This document shows positions 11,530-22,993 of a stretch of DNA of 64,000 nucleotides, in pieces; the first letter of the stretch is position 1; every line of letters begins with the position of its first letter. Under the pieces are notes generated by a model, which was not told the DNA's origin, ran no database searches, and was given only the letters and a program-made list of their open reading frames with translations. The position numbers were made by a program, and so were the translations under genes. The stretch comes from Voacanga thouarsii (lineage: Eukaryota > Streptophyta > Magnoliopsida > Gentianales > Apocynaceae): NCBI GenBank assembly GCA_026120185.1, contig JANUWF010001101.1:2542001-2606000 (forward strand). The letters are read 5' to 3'.

Positions 11530-12600
11530 TCAGCACATCTCAACCCAAAATAATATATTATGCTATACAATAGAATATCAATATAAATCAATTAATCATC
11601 ACAAATAATCAAAAACTAAATATAAAAAAAATATAACGATTTTTTAACATGGACGTAAATTACAATTAAATTAAATTAAGTATAAAAAAACAACAAACTA
11701 AAAATTACAAATAAATTAAATTATTAAGTTCACCATAAAAGCTAAAGATAAGGTTCACCCTAAATTTTTAATATATACTACATTAAATTTTTTTATTTTA
11801 TTTGAAAATTTGTGCATAATTAGATATTTTTCTTCTAATTTATATTAATGTTTTTCTAATTAAATTGTTAGAAATAATTAGTCTCATCATTCATCACATC
11901 TCAACCCAAAATAATATATTGTGCTATACAATATCAATATAAATCAATTAATCATCACAAATAATAAAAAACTAAATATAAAAAAAATATAACGATTTTT
12001 TAACATGGACGTAAATTACAGTTAAATTAAGTTAAGTATAAAAAAAACAACAAACTAAAAATTACAAATAAATTAAATTATTAAGTTCACCATAAAAGCT
12101 AAAGATAAAGTTTACGCTAAAATTTTAATATATACTACATTAAATTTTTTTCATTTTATTTGAAAATTTATGCATAATTAGATATTTTTCGTCTAATTTA
12201 TATTAATATTTTTCTAATCAAATTGTTAGAAATAATTAGTCTCATTATTCATTACATCTTAACCCAAAACAATATATTGTGCTATACAATATCAATATAA
12301 ATCAATTAATCATCACAAATAATCAAAAATCAAATATCAAACAAAATATAACGATTTTTTAACATGGATGTAAATTACAATTAAATTAAATTAAGTATAA
12401 AAAAACAACAAACTAAAAATTACAAATAAATTAAATTATTAAGTTCACCATAAAAGCTAAAGATAAAGTTCACCCTAAAATTTTAATATATACTACATTA
12501 AATTTTTTCATTTTATTTGGAAATTTGTGCATAATTAGATATTTTTCGTCTAATTTATATTAATATTTTCCTAATCAATTTCTTAGAAATAATTAGTCGA
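11530..12600. repeat. Three tandem copies of a 360-bp unit in the MULE A leader
   Basis: The landmark ACATCTCAACCCAAAATAAT (or a close variant) starts near 11534, 11895 and 12253, giving periods of about 361 and 358 bp. The rest of each unit (AACATGGACGTAAATTACA, AAGTTCACCATAAAAGCTAA, CATAATTAGATATTTTTC) repeats in register. MULE B carries one copy (32.4-33.2 kb, inverted). The array lies between the TATA box and the start of the transposase frame. Confidence 0.9.
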
Positions 12601-13204
12601 TCATTTTTTATTTAACCTAACCGTAAGTAATTTAGTCAAATATCAACCATACGCAGATTATACCATTCAAAAAACTATAAAATAAACAAAATCAATAATT
12701 TACTTTACATTTTGATTAAACAGATCAAAACATATTATAAATCAATCAATATTTTACTAAACATAATATTTAAAAATACCAATAATTTCACTAAAATATC
12801 ATCATCTAATAATTAATTTTTAATATTAAATTCAAATATATCTATTTAAACAAATAAACAAATTAATTGATACAATATCTATTTTTTTTTATAAAAAAAC
12901 TGTAATATAGAAGTCGTGTGTATGGTTCGAGTGTACAGGCAGCAACACTTTTTTTTACTTGTAATTCCAACACAAACCTCCGACGATAAATTAGTAGTGA
13001 TGAAAATAAATAAATATGATATATAATTCCGGATGAGTGGGAGAAGAAAATAGCTTAACAAATTTAAAAACAGAGAAAAGCCAAACTTTGGTATTTTGTT
13101 ACCGACAGCTTTCTATTATGTTTGAGAGAAAATGGGTGAAATGCTGTGAAATGTGAACGAAGAGGGTTTTTGGAGATGAATGAAATGAACTCGGCCTATG
13201 CGCA

Positions 13205-13211
13205 TTTTATA
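13205..13211 (-). promoter_or_regulatory. TATA box of MULE A
   Basis: The minus strand reads GCCTATAAAATGC. The aligned position in MULE B reads CCTATAAATAG (31885), and the conservation around it supports a shared promoter. It sits about 1.8 kb upstream of the first reading frame. Confidence 0.6.
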
Positions 13212-13338
13212 GGCAAAATTCCACTGTTCCTCTTATGAATTAGCAGCTCTACATGATCACGTGAAGGCTAATTTTAGTAGAATCTCTATGGAATCAGAGA
13301 GATTCCATTGAATAAAGCCGGGCGGGAAAAGCAGAGAA

Positions 13339-13515
13339 CCTCGTGTCTGCCTGACGCGAGGTAGTCTACTTTTCATCAATTTCTGCATGCTTTTCAATGC
13401 TTTGCTAAATTTCTACATGCTTTTCAACGCTTTGCGGACTGAAGAAATGCCGGGCATTCCTCGTGCTTGCCAGACACGAGGAGCAGCAGCTCCTCGTGTC
13501 TGGCAAACACGAGGT
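13339..13515. repeat. MULE A right terminal palindromes, cut from the TIR by an LTR
   Basis: Three 23-bp palindromes of the CCTCGTGTCT...ACACGAGG type lie at 13339-13361, 13459-13481 and 13492-13514. The last runs directly into the GAGGT target duplication of the solo LTR. The terminal repeat resumes at 15537 and runs to 15623. Confidence 0.85.
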
Positions 13516-15536
13516 TGAGGGAGACGAAACAGGGGAGTATGCACTAGTTATAGGAAAAAAACAGAGAAAAATAAAACCAAGCCTTAAAGGCCATACGGAA
13601 GCGTGAAGATCATACATTTGCGCTCCTTAACCCTTCTAGGCTGAGTAGGAGCGGATTGAACGACTGGAATCTCCTCGCTTCGCCCACTTGAAGAAGCTTC
13701 CGGTTGAACACCCGCTAGCCTCCTACTTCGCCTTGTTTGTATCAACGCTAAGCTTTTCAGCTCTCGGAATATTCCTCTGCCTATACTCTAGTCGGTGAAC
13801 ACTATGGTGAAGAAGAACAGTCTCAATTTCCCTTGGTTCACTTGCTATTGGTTAGCAAAGTCTAAGAAAAACAACAAGAAAAGGGAGACGTGAGAAAGAG
13901 CAGAGAGAGAGACGTGAGTTCTCTGTAAGGTTAGGGAGATTAGGGTTTTTCTCTACCAGAGACTTGTTTTATTGGTTAGCCAAAACTAGGTCTCTCATTA
14001 TCTGATAAACATATCCCCGGGATTTCAAAACACCCGGATGTCATCCTAAGAATCAGTTTGGCCTAACCCTAAACTCCTCTTAACCGTATCTGAAAAAAAA
14101 CCCTAAGGTCCAAGCTATTGGGCCAGAAAAATATTTATTATTTTTCTTGGACCCAAAAGGCCCAAAATAATAAATATTAATTATTTATTTTCTGGGCTTA
14201 TATAAACAACCCAATAAATAATTAATGAGCCCAAATGAACCATAATAATTAATATTTAATTATTTATTTCTTGGGCCTATATAAATAACCCAATAAATAA
14301 TTAAACATTAATTATTTCCCCTAGTTTAAGCCCAGGTTAATTTCTTAATTATTCATACTGGACCTAGGCCCTGAATAATTAATTAACCAATTAAACTAGA
14401 TAATTAATTTCTCTCAACTCCTATTTTAATTTATTTATTTATTTTATTCCAGTCCAATAATAAATTAGACTTCCTGAATAAAATTAAATAAAATAAAATC
14501 CTCTTGAACTGAGACCAATTCCTCAACCCAAAATTAGTTAGGACTTACGGGCTATTCCGAGGACCAAAAAGACACATCGCCTTGACTGCTAAAATGACCA
14601 AAATACCCCTGCTATATATAAATAGCTGTATTTTGCATTTTAAATATTTCCTAATATCACCATAAGGAAATATTGACCCCAAGGACAATGCTGCATTAGC
14701 AAAGTCTCCGACCTACAGGTGAAATGACTAAAATACCCCTCTACACATCGCCGTACATTTAGAGAGGAAGAAGTGTACTAACACCCCTCTAAATGACATC
14801 TACCATCCTTAGGCTTCTAGTCCAATGATCCACGACTTCCTGGAGTGTTTCCGCTTTCCAAGGGAGCTACCCTAAAGCAAACATCTAAGTCATATTTCCC
14901 AGGGCCCTGGACATTTTAGACCATTCGGACAACCACAAGGGGCGATATAGTGCAGAAACTATCTTGTACAAGTCTGTCTTAACTAACTAGTTATACATAC
15001 CCAACATGCAAGTATATTGGCCCTACGATAGAACCTCAACTATAGCAAATCAAAGTATATGCTTCCAGCTTCGCCAGACCACCAACTCATACTCAAGTCG
15101 TAGAGTACTAGTCCACGCTGTAGCGGTAGTAGTCTAGGTTTCTATCATATAGTACTTTTAGAAACCACTACTACAGGTCCTGTCCTACGTATTCGAAATA
15201 CGCTTATGTCATGAAGTAAGTGGACTACTCACTGGCTAAAGGTAAGTCATTCCCCATTTGGAATTCATAACATAATAACCTAAACATGATGAGGTTCCCA
15301 GTCTCATCAATAGGTTAAGAACAAATGTTTATGTGTTAAATAACCCTGATCCATACCTTACTGTGAAAGACCACCATTCACATGGACCACTTATTTAAAC
15401 ACAATGGGTCTGTTCCAAACGAAAATCGTGTACAGACAAAAATTAAATTCACAAACAAATTCTGAAAATAAATTCTTTTATTAAAATATTCGATTTTACA
15501 TCATAAACCTAGTCTAAGAGGGCATACAATCCAACA
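13516..15536 (-). mobile_element. Solo LTR (family 1), inserted in the MULE A terminal repeat
   Basis: On the minus strand it begins TGTTGGATTGTATGCCCTC and ends in CGTCTCCCTCA, flanked by 5-bp repeats GAGGT at 13511-13515 and 15537-15541. About 1.2 kb of its interior is clearly homologous to 49440-50640, the second solo LTR. No internal retrotransposon domain lies inside, and only one LTR is present, so it is a recombination remnant. Length 2021 bp. Confidence 0.88.
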
Positions 15537-15701
15537 GAGGTACCCCCTCTCATGAGGTGTCCTGACTTTCCTACCCCCATCCGGAGTTACTTTTTGAAAG
15601 CCTACCATTTTGGTAAAAAACCCTTGAAATTAAAACACAACACATTAAAAAAGGAAAACGAAAAAGAAAAATCCTCCTTCGTTTGAAGTATCTTAAAATA
15701 T

Positions 15702-16077
15702 CGCTCACAAGTCAAGATGATCCTTCGGTACGACATTTATCAGTGTTATCGTCTCCCAAATTTTAGGTTTCTATTCTATTCTGCTGGTTGGAAATGGCGA
15801 TTTCGGTAGCTGCGGCCACACTTCATCACTCTCTGAGTGCATATCAAGCTGCCTCATCGTTACCTTCAACTTCCAATTCGACCAAGTTTTCGTACTTGTC
15901 TTCTATGCGATTCCCCAGGGGGCTGCATTGTTTCCGAATTGGAATCCAGGGGTTTAAGTCTGGCCTGCGACCTCGAATTCTTCCTCTGGTATGATTCTTG
16001 CACCCCAATTGCCCTTCAACCCCAGAGAAGAAAAGAAGAAGAAATTTTACTTTTAAGTTTTTGTTTTCCTCTTTGAT
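15702..16077 (+). pseudogene. Duplicate promoter and first exon of thioredoxin y (left copy)
   Basis: This segment repeats 22901-23277 (377 bp) as a direct copy. It covers about 90 bp of 5' flank, an ATG at 15794, a full 65-codon first exon (15794-15988), an intact GT donor and the first 88 bp of the intron. The reading frame is open. I count 11 substitutions in 195 coding bases against the right copy; four turn a CpG of the right copy into TpG or CpA. It is separated from exons 2-4 by MULE C. It could still act as an alternative first exon if transcription crosses the element, but the simplest call is an orphaned exon. It is contiguous with upstream host DNA, so it holds the original promoter side. 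Confidence 0.85.
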
Positions 16078-16268
16078 CTCCAATTTGGTCCTTTAACAAT
16101 TATTTCCAGTCTGTTATGGTCCCTAATCATTGTTTTCATCTTTTTAGATCCTCTAAATATTTTTTTACAACTCATTTAGTCATTCCGTCAGTCACGCCGT
16201 TAACTTCTCATTTTTTGGTAAAGGCAAATATGGAACTTCACTATATGATTACACCGGTGGACTGCCCC
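16078..16268. repeat. MULE C left terminal inverted repeat
   Basis: It starts CTCCAATTTGGTCCTTTAAC and matches the reverse complement of 22692-22884 through ATTATTTCCAGTCTGTTAT, TTTTTTTACAACTCATTTAG, CGTCAGTCACGCCGTTAACT and ATATGATTACACCGGTGGAC. Mismatches are scattered. Confidence 0.9.
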
Positions 16269-16904
16269 GATTCAAACGAAAGATGGTTCTGTGCCTCCCA
16301 ACAAAGGCAAATGGTTTTTGGTGTTCTTTGGGAGGAAGCTGAGGATCTTGTCTAACCCGCCAAACTGAAAATGGCACATATGAAGCTGTAGCCGCCCAAC
16401 CCGCTACCTTCTCTTTCTCCCTTGTCTTTTTTTTTTTACAACAACAACCTCTCTCTCCCTTATTCTTGTCACCGCTGCTAAGTTGGGTCTAGTTTTTCCA
16501 TGAAAGCATCTGACCCGACTTCTGTGAAAACACCAAAACTGAAGGTAAAGAGAATGGTGAAATGTTTTGTCAGACAAAAATTGCTATTCTTTATTGTTGG
16601 CCCATTTCTGCTGAACATGTAGACAAAAGGTAATGCCTTTCTTACTGTTACCTGGTCCCAAATGCATATTCTGTAATGATTTTTAGAATATAGTATAGTG
16701 CATAGGGCAAATTCATGCCTTTTTCCTCACGTGTTACTTGGTCCCCAATGCATATAACTACTGCAATAGCTTTGGAAGGAGGGGGAGCTCAAAATCAGTA
16801 CTTACCATATATGTTAAGACTTGATGATCATAGTACTTACTAGATGAATATTAATTAACAATAAGTTTTCTTTCAAAATTAATATTTTGTAATCATTTTG
16901 TTAG

Positions 16905-18100
16905 GTCTTGAAGAATTGATTTGCAAATTTGATGCAATTTTCCAAGAGGACAAAAATGCCTATATTGAGGAATCGGAAGTCTAGTAACTCCACTATCATA
17001 TTCGAAATGCTTGACTCAAAAATGTTTGAGCACTATTTTGAGTAAGCTTTGAAATTACCCTACTATAAATTTTCACTTGATTGATTTTGTAGCCCAATTA
17101 CATTGTTTAATGAACAACTAATCCTTATCAAATTTATTTGGAATGGCATGTCCGATGACAAGAGGAGCTCATTTGTGCTTGTGGACTCGTTGTGGTTTAG
17201 CATCTATACAATGCATGACAAAAAGAAAGTCTTAAGTTGGATTGGGAAGCAAGAGATTTTCTCAAAGAAATATATTTTTGTTCCAATTGTGATATAGTAT
17301 GTTCTCTATTTCTATTTAAAGGAAATTTTACTCTATCTAACACATGCTAAATATTTATATATTGGGCTTAAATGCTAATTTTATATGTTTTTTTGTTTGG
17401 TGGACATTGGCGGCTTCTAATTTTATGTGAATTCAATGAAGAGAATTCGGCTTTAAAGAGTCCTTCTATGGTGCTGTTGGATTCATTGCACTACAGAAGA
17501 TAACATAGAACCACATATTAGAAAGTAATGTCTTTAATCAAATTTGGACTATGTTCTAAGTTCATTTCAAGAAATTAATCACTTCACTAATAACATTGTG
17601 CACCTATTATAGATTTGTGCTTGACACACTGTGTGCAAGTGGAAGGACTGTTTCTGATACATGGTTTAAAAAAATTCCATTGTTGGTTCCTATGGTAAGT
17701 TAGCTGGTTCGGTTGCTTTCTTGGAACATTGCTTATGACTCTTTGGTTGTATGTTGGTGTAGCTACTAAATGTAAAGTGATTTCTTGCTTAGGTTCCTCA
17801 ACAGACAGAATGTGGATTTTATGTTTTATACTATTCCAAATTATTTATGATCAGTGCTCCTACAAGATTTAGTGTTGATGATGGTTATTCTTATTTTGTA
17901 AGTATCTCAATTGAGTTAGTTCCCTATTTTTCTTTTTTTCTGTTTTGAAACTAAAACAATTCAGGACTTTTGGAAGATATTTTTACAAGTTCTCTAACAA
18001 CTTTGTCCTTTTGGGATGATTGTAGATGAGATGGGACTGGTTTAGTACAAAGGAGTTCAGTGAATTCAGGCAAATTCTGTGCTCACCTACTAAAGATGTT
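16905..18100 (+). pseudogene. Ulp1/SENP-like cysteine protease (peptidase C48), MULE-borne
   Basis: Exon by exon: LEELICKFDAIFQED near 16.91 kb. At 17096-17296, SFVLVDSLWFSIY and then WIGKQEIFSKKYIFVPIV. At about 17404-17524, GHWRLLILCEFN (catalytic His in HW) and VLLDSLH (Asp). At 17613-17694, FVLDTLCASGRT and IPLLVP. At 17793-17897, VPQQTECGFYVLYYSKLF (oxyanion Gln and catalytic Cys in ECG). At 18026, MRWDWFSTKEFSEFRQ. Such proteases remove SUMO from proteins; the element-borne copies have no proven role. Several GT-AG junctions are readable (17524/17613, 17694/17793, 17897/18026). The acceptor before the His exon seems lost and one base is inserted near 17490, so the copy is broken. The last exon does not stop but runs on into the transposase frame. 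Confidence 0.82.
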
Positions 18101-21100
18101 CTAGCTGATGTAGGTGAATCAACTCAGGACTCAAGTAATTGGGACAGTGAGATCTTCGAAACTGCAGTAGCAACTATATGTGGTTCAATAAATGACTGCA
18201 TTCCCCCAGCAACAAGCAGTGATGCCAAGATGCAGGAAGCAATTGCAGAAGAAATAGACGTGCTGTCTTTTGAACATGATGATACTCCAGCTCCCAATTT
18301 GCAGCCAGTAGTTGATGTAGAAAAGAAGTATGTAGAGAGTGATCAAAATCATGATGTGTTTGAAGAAACTATGACTAGAAATGAGGGTGAGCAGATTGTA
18401 GAAGATGGAGTTGTTATGGAAGGTAATGAAGGAGGTAGACAATCTGATGTAGGAGATCAGTTTTTGGACTCTGATTACGATCTTACTGATGAGGAAAATG
18501 AGGATATAATTAAACAAATTGTTGATGAAGGCTTGGGAGATTTTGAAACAAATGTTAGGTTAGAAGTTCAAAGACAGCAAACTCGTGCAGCATCTTCGGC
18601 CACTACCCATGACATTGGAGAACAACAATCAGAACATCAGCATGCAGAACAACAGCAACATATCGGCAAAAAAAACAAGAGAGGAGGTAAAACTGGGGCC
18701 CATAAAAAATATTTACTGAATCTAAATGAGGGGGATGTAGTAAACTTGGAAGCTGAGGATGAAGTCCCAGAACAGTGTGCTAGCGATAACACAGATGATT
18801 CAGATAAAGAGTACTCCAAACCCCAACCGTTTTATGAGGAGGAAGTCACAGAAGACACAGACACTGACAATTGGCCATTATTCAATGCAGAGAGAGATAT
18901 GGATGACCCTCAGTTCGAAGAAGGACTAATTTTTAAGACTAAATGGGAATTAAAAAAAGTTATCATCCATCATGGAGTCAAGTAGGGCAGGATGATTTTT
19001 TTTTAAGAAAATGATCGGATTAGAGTGAGGGCTGCTTGCAAAGGGAGAAATTGTGATTGGTTGCTATATGCACATAAGGTTGGAGAAACCTCAATTTTCC
19101 AAATCTGAACATTGCAACCCAAGCATACATGTGCAAGATCTACACGCCAGCCCCTTACTTCTGCAAGATTTATTGTCATGAAATATGTAGATGACTTCAA
19201 AGCTGAATGGGGTGTGAATGCAACTGAATTTCAAGAGAAGGTGCATGAGCAATCGAATGTGCACATCACAAGACCCAAGGTTTATAAAATCAAGGCATAA
19301 GCTAAGTTAATGATTGAAGGAAGATATAAAGACCAGTACAAGCTTTTGAATGATTATTGCGAGGAAATCAGGAGAACTAACTTAGGCAGTACCATTTATA
19401 TTGATGTTGTTGAGGATGAGCAAACAAGTGAAAGGGTTTTCAAAAGAATGTATGTGTGTTTGGCAGCTTTAAGGGAGGGGTTTGTAAGAGGTTGTAAAAA
19501 GCTTGTTGGACTAGATGAGACTTTTTTAAAAGGTCCTCATCCTGGCATCTTATTGACTGCTGTTGGTATTGATGCCAACAATAGCATTTATCCCATCGCT
19601 TATGCCGTTGTGGAGGCCGAAACCAAATCATCTTGGACTTGGTTCATACAGGGGCTCATTGAAGATTTGAATATATGTAAACAACAGGATTGGTGCTTTA
19701 TCTCTGATAGACAGAAGGTAATAATGCAGCACTCGGCTCTCTCCCTTATTTGGTTTTTTTCATCAAAATCACTTGGTTCTTTTTTTTATTTTCAGGGTCT
19801 AGGACAAGCAGTAGGAAATCTACTGCCCCTTGTGGAACACAGACACTGTGTCAGACACCTATACAACAACTTCAAGCAAAAACACCCGAGGGCTGCTTTG
19901 GAAGACATGGTGTGGAAATCTGCAAAGGCTACATATCCCAACATATTTGAGAGTGAAATGCAATTGTTAAAAGACTTTAACGAAGCTGCCCATGCTTGGT
20001 TGTGTAAGCATACACATCCTAAACACTGGAGTAGGTTGCACTTCAATACCCAAACTAAGTGTAATGTTTTATTGAACAACCATAGCAAAACATTCAATTT
20101 GCAAACCTTGGCAGTAATGTCCAAACCAATACTTGGTTTGTTTGAAAGAGTACGTGTCTACCTAATGTTGAAACTTCAATCGAGAAGGGCATGGGTTTAA
20201 AAGCAAAAAGGCAAGATCTGCCCAAGAATTAAGAAGAGGCTTGAAAAGTTAGTTGAGCAGTCTGCCTACTGTATCGCTTCACATGCCGGTGGTTACAAGT
20301 TCGAAGTTAGGGACACCAAATCTTCAGAGCAATTTTCAGTTGACACAGATAATAGAAGGTGCACCTGTAGAAAATAGGAACTTTCTGGGATCCCTTGTGC
20401 ACATGGAATTTCAGCAATTGGATATGAAGGTAATGAACTAGAAGACTATGTCAATGATTGTTATAGTATTGCTTCATACAAAAGGGCTTATGAGTCAATC
20501 ATACATCCTTGCAATGGACCAAATAATTGGCCAAAAAGCAAATTTCCAGAACCGAAGTCTCTTGTGGCCCTGAAGTTTCCAGGCAGACCAAAAAAGAAAA
20601 GAAAGCTAGAAGGAGGGGAGAAGGCTTGTACAGTTACAACCACTGGTGCAAGGAAACTCTCAAAAGTGGGTTTTAGGAGTATGAAATGTAGGTGTTGTGG
20701 TTCTTCTGGACATAATGCCAGAAAATGCCCACAAAAGACAAGAAAAACAATATTGATAAAGATGGTGCAGCCCAGAACTTAAATAAATGTGGCAGATGTG
20801 GACAGTTGGGCTATAATAGAAGGTCATGCAATGCTCAACTCTCAACACAAGTACCTAAAAGTTCACATAAGCATGAAGTAGCTATGGAATTGACTTTACA
20901 TGAAAGTTCAATAGATCTGCCACAACCACAGCTGCTTCAAGCTCCTATTCCACAATCACAGCCTATCTCTAATCAAGTCTCAGCAGTACCAATCACTGAG
21001 ACTGAGCAAGTCTCAGTGCCTATCACTGATCAAGCCTCAGCAGTGCCAATCACCGAGCAAGCAAAATGTTCAAAGGTTATTTGCTCTAACGACTCTCAGT

Positions 21101-21292
21101 TTTACCAAAATGAAAGAGTTACACATGAGATTCACATTTAATTCCTTTTTTCCTTTTTCTTATTTGTAACTCCCTTCCTACTATTTCCATGTAAATAGCT
21201 TACAAGGAAGAAGAGAAAGCCAACAAGATGCAGCTAGTGTGCACAGATTGGCCATAACTGAGCAACATGTAAAGTTCCTGGAGCTGAGCTAG
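18026..21292 (+). pseudogene. MuDR-type MULE transposase (MURA-like), MULE C
   Basis: A 319-codon exon (18026-18985) starts as the tail of the protease, becomes a strongly acidic Glu/Asp/Gln linker and enters the MuDR DNA-binding domain (FEEGLIFKTKWELKKVI). The frame then continues past a TAG at 18983 and a TGA near 19106. The MULE catalytic domain runs 19310-20200: GLDETFLKG (first Asp), ILLTAVGIDANNSIYPIAYA, and CFISDRQK (second Asp), then a clean GT-AG intron (about 19718-19795) and VEHRHCVRHLYNNFK. A SWIM finger (CTCRK-stop-ELSGIPCAH) is interrupted by TAG where Trp is usual. CCHC knuckles follow: CRCCGSSGHNARKC, then CGRCGQLGYNRRSC with His changed to Tyr, then a degenerate third near 21200. 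At least five lesions make it inactive. Confidence 0.9.
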
Positions 21293-22110
21293 ACTGAAGA
21301 AGAACATATGCAACTATTTTGACAAGGGATGATTGAATGACTTGTTTTACAACCAAATTTTTGTGGCAGTCTAGATATTTTGTAGTTGAATACATGGAAA
21401 AGTATTGATCTTCTTCTTGGTTGTTAATGATGTTAGGATATGTTGACTACAAATTCATATTTTTTGTTGATGTTCTGCTAGGATGTATATGCTAACTAAT
21501 AGCATTGGTAATTTCATGAATGCACAACAGCAGCAACTACTAAATTGTGACAACTGGTCTTTTGATTAATGGACATGTTGGTGGCCTTTATTCTCATGGC
21601 GTTTAATCTTTATTATTTTTGTACTATTACATTTTTTATTTGCATTGAAGATGGTTACAGGATTTGTTTGGAGACAGTACTCTTGAATAAATACATATGC
21701 AACTAGTAATGTGACATTGTTTTGAGAGACTATCAGTGCACATGTTTTTTAAGGGAAGTCATTGCCCACTACACTATAAAGTCATTGTTGCAGTAAAGCC
21801 AATTTGCAAAGAGGTTTACCAAACATACAAAATGCCTTCCAATGAAGATGAAGATTCACCAAGTGCTTATGTGAATTCATTGTGGTATTTTAACCTTCCA
21901 AAAATCTAATATCAAACACTACAAGGTATATGTCCAATGACTAAGAAACACAAATTAATGCCGGGGGAATATTAATTAACAAAGGGCAAATGGTTCAATG
22001 AGCATATTGCAAAGGCAGTTTACAATGTCTAAATCCTTCCAAAACACATACAAAAACCAACAAATGCCAGCACATCTCGTAGTAATTTTGGGATCAAAAT
22101 ACTCCCAAGT
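21293..22110. other. MULE C interior without a gene
   Basis: AT-rich spacer between the transposase and the antisense GRF gene. No reading frame or repeat that I recognise. Confidence 0.5.
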
Positions 22111-22561
22111 CTAGTATTTTCGCCCAAATATTATCACCAGCACAATGCAAGAAGTGATCATCAATGCCTTCTTCCTCCAAGAAATTTTGTCCTTTCTCAT
22201 CAGAGTGTTTCTTTCCTCTTCAAGCCTTCTAATCCTCATCAACAATCCTGGAATCACCACTTTAGATCTGTCGCAAATTTTCGGATCAATCCAAACCCAA
22301 AAACGACAGCCCCCATTTGCCTGCTGTGACAGAAATATTAAAAAAAATGGCTAAACAATTATTTTTGCATTCTAATCACAACAGAAGTAATACATGCCTG
22401 AGGCAGCTCGCATCGAAGGAATCACCTCCCCGAAGGAATCACCTCCCCGGGTTTGCATCTGTCCAAGAAGTTAATAAAATTGCTGGTCTTCTACCGTAAC
22501 AATAGGAAGAAAGATTTGAAGTGATTCCTCTCTTTTGCTCACTTGAAGACATTGAAGACAT
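22111..22561 (-). pseudogene. GRF-type zinc-finger protein with C-terminal membrane helix
   Basis: The minus strand has an ATG at 22559-22561 (MSSMSSSEQKRGITSNLSSY), then a GRF-type start (RRPAILLTSWTDANPGR). After an intron (about 22324-22395) comes exon 2 (22111-22323): CRFWVWIDPKICDRSKVVIP, GLLMRIRRLEEERN and a hydrophobic ALMITSCIVLVIIFG tail before the stop. This order (GRF zinc ribbon, short coiled coil, C-terminal membrane helix) is typical of small plant GRF proteins. Lesions: TGA where the family has Arg after GR, a 19-bp tandem duplication (copies of CGGGGAGGTGATTCCTT at 22413-22450) in exon 1, and YCY where CxC is expected. It lies inside the right end of MULE C, so it is probably an acquired gene. 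Confidence 0.75.
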
Positions 22562-22691
22562 GTTTCTGTTCTTCAATGTAGGACTCCGTCTGCCAGCAAC
22601 CAAAGCTCTTCAATCTGTCCTCTTTAGTCCAATTCTTCTTCACGAGATGAGGAAGAGGAGAATACATAAGCTAGATAAATGAATAGGGGCA

Positions 22692-22884
22692 GTCCAACGG
22701 TGTAATCATATAGTGAAGTTCCATATTTGCTTTTACAAAAAAAAAAAAAAAGAGAAGTTAACGGTGTGACTGACGGAAGGACTAAATAAGTTGTAAAAAA
22801 ATATTTAGAGGAACTAAAAAAGATGAAAATAATTATTAGGGACTATAACAGACTGAAAATAATTGTTAAAGGACTAAATTTGAG
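22692..22884. repeat. MULE C right terminal inverted repeat
   Basis: Reverse complement of 16078-16268. It ends GGACTAAATTTGAG at 22884 and is followed within about 16 bases by the right copy of the thioredoxin promoter segment. It now lies immediately upstream of the intact gene. Confidence 0.9.
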
Positions 22885-22993
22885 ATTTTGTCTAAAAAAT
22901 CGCTCACAAGTCAAGACGATCCTTCGGTACGACATTTTATCAGTGTTATCGTCTCCCAACTTTTGGGTTTCTATTCTGTTCTGCCCGTTGGAA

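Larger units (their letters stand above)
5302..15623 (-). mobile_element. MULE A: Mutator-like element with PMD gene, core deleted
   Basis: The element is bounded by perfect 9-bp direct repeats TTGAAATTA at 5293-5301 and 15624-15632, the usual MULE target duplication length. Its ends are inverted repeats: the left begins GGGGTTTTGACCAAAATAGG, and the right (reverse complement) begins GGGTTTTTTACCAAAATGG; the similarity runs on through the CTCCGGAT/CTCCGAAT block. Inside, on the minus strand, are a TATA box (13205), a long leader with a tandem triplication, a MuDR N-terminal reading frame and a plant mobile domain gene. Compared with MULE B, the transposase catalytic core is missing, so A is non-autonomous. 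A CACTA-like end (to 8167) and a 2-kb solo LTR (13516-15536) inserted later. Ends and TSD are seen directly; class assignment follows from the MuDR domain and 9-bp TSD. Confidence 0.92.
16078..22884 (+). mobile_element. MULE C: Ulp1-like protease + MuDR transposase + GRF gene
   Basis: The element has terminal inverted repeats of about 190 bp (left from 16078, right to 22884). It contains a spliced Ulp1/SENP-like peptidase C48 gene (about 16.9-18.1 kb) whose last exon continues into a MuDR transposase (to about 21.3 kb), and an antisense GRF zinc-finger gene (22111-22561). C48-carrying MULEs are known in plants (the Kaonashi group in Arabidopsis and related melon elements). All modules bear stops or frameshifts, so it is a dead copy. 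No 9-bp target duplication is found; instead the thioredoxin promoter/exon-1 segment is directly repeated right up to both ends. Length about 6.8 kb. Confidence 0.88.

Noticed and set aside
15788..15994. Left thioredoxin exon copy as an independent small gene
   Set aside because: It is a transit-peptide exon ending at a splice donor; the extra codons after it are intron sequence.
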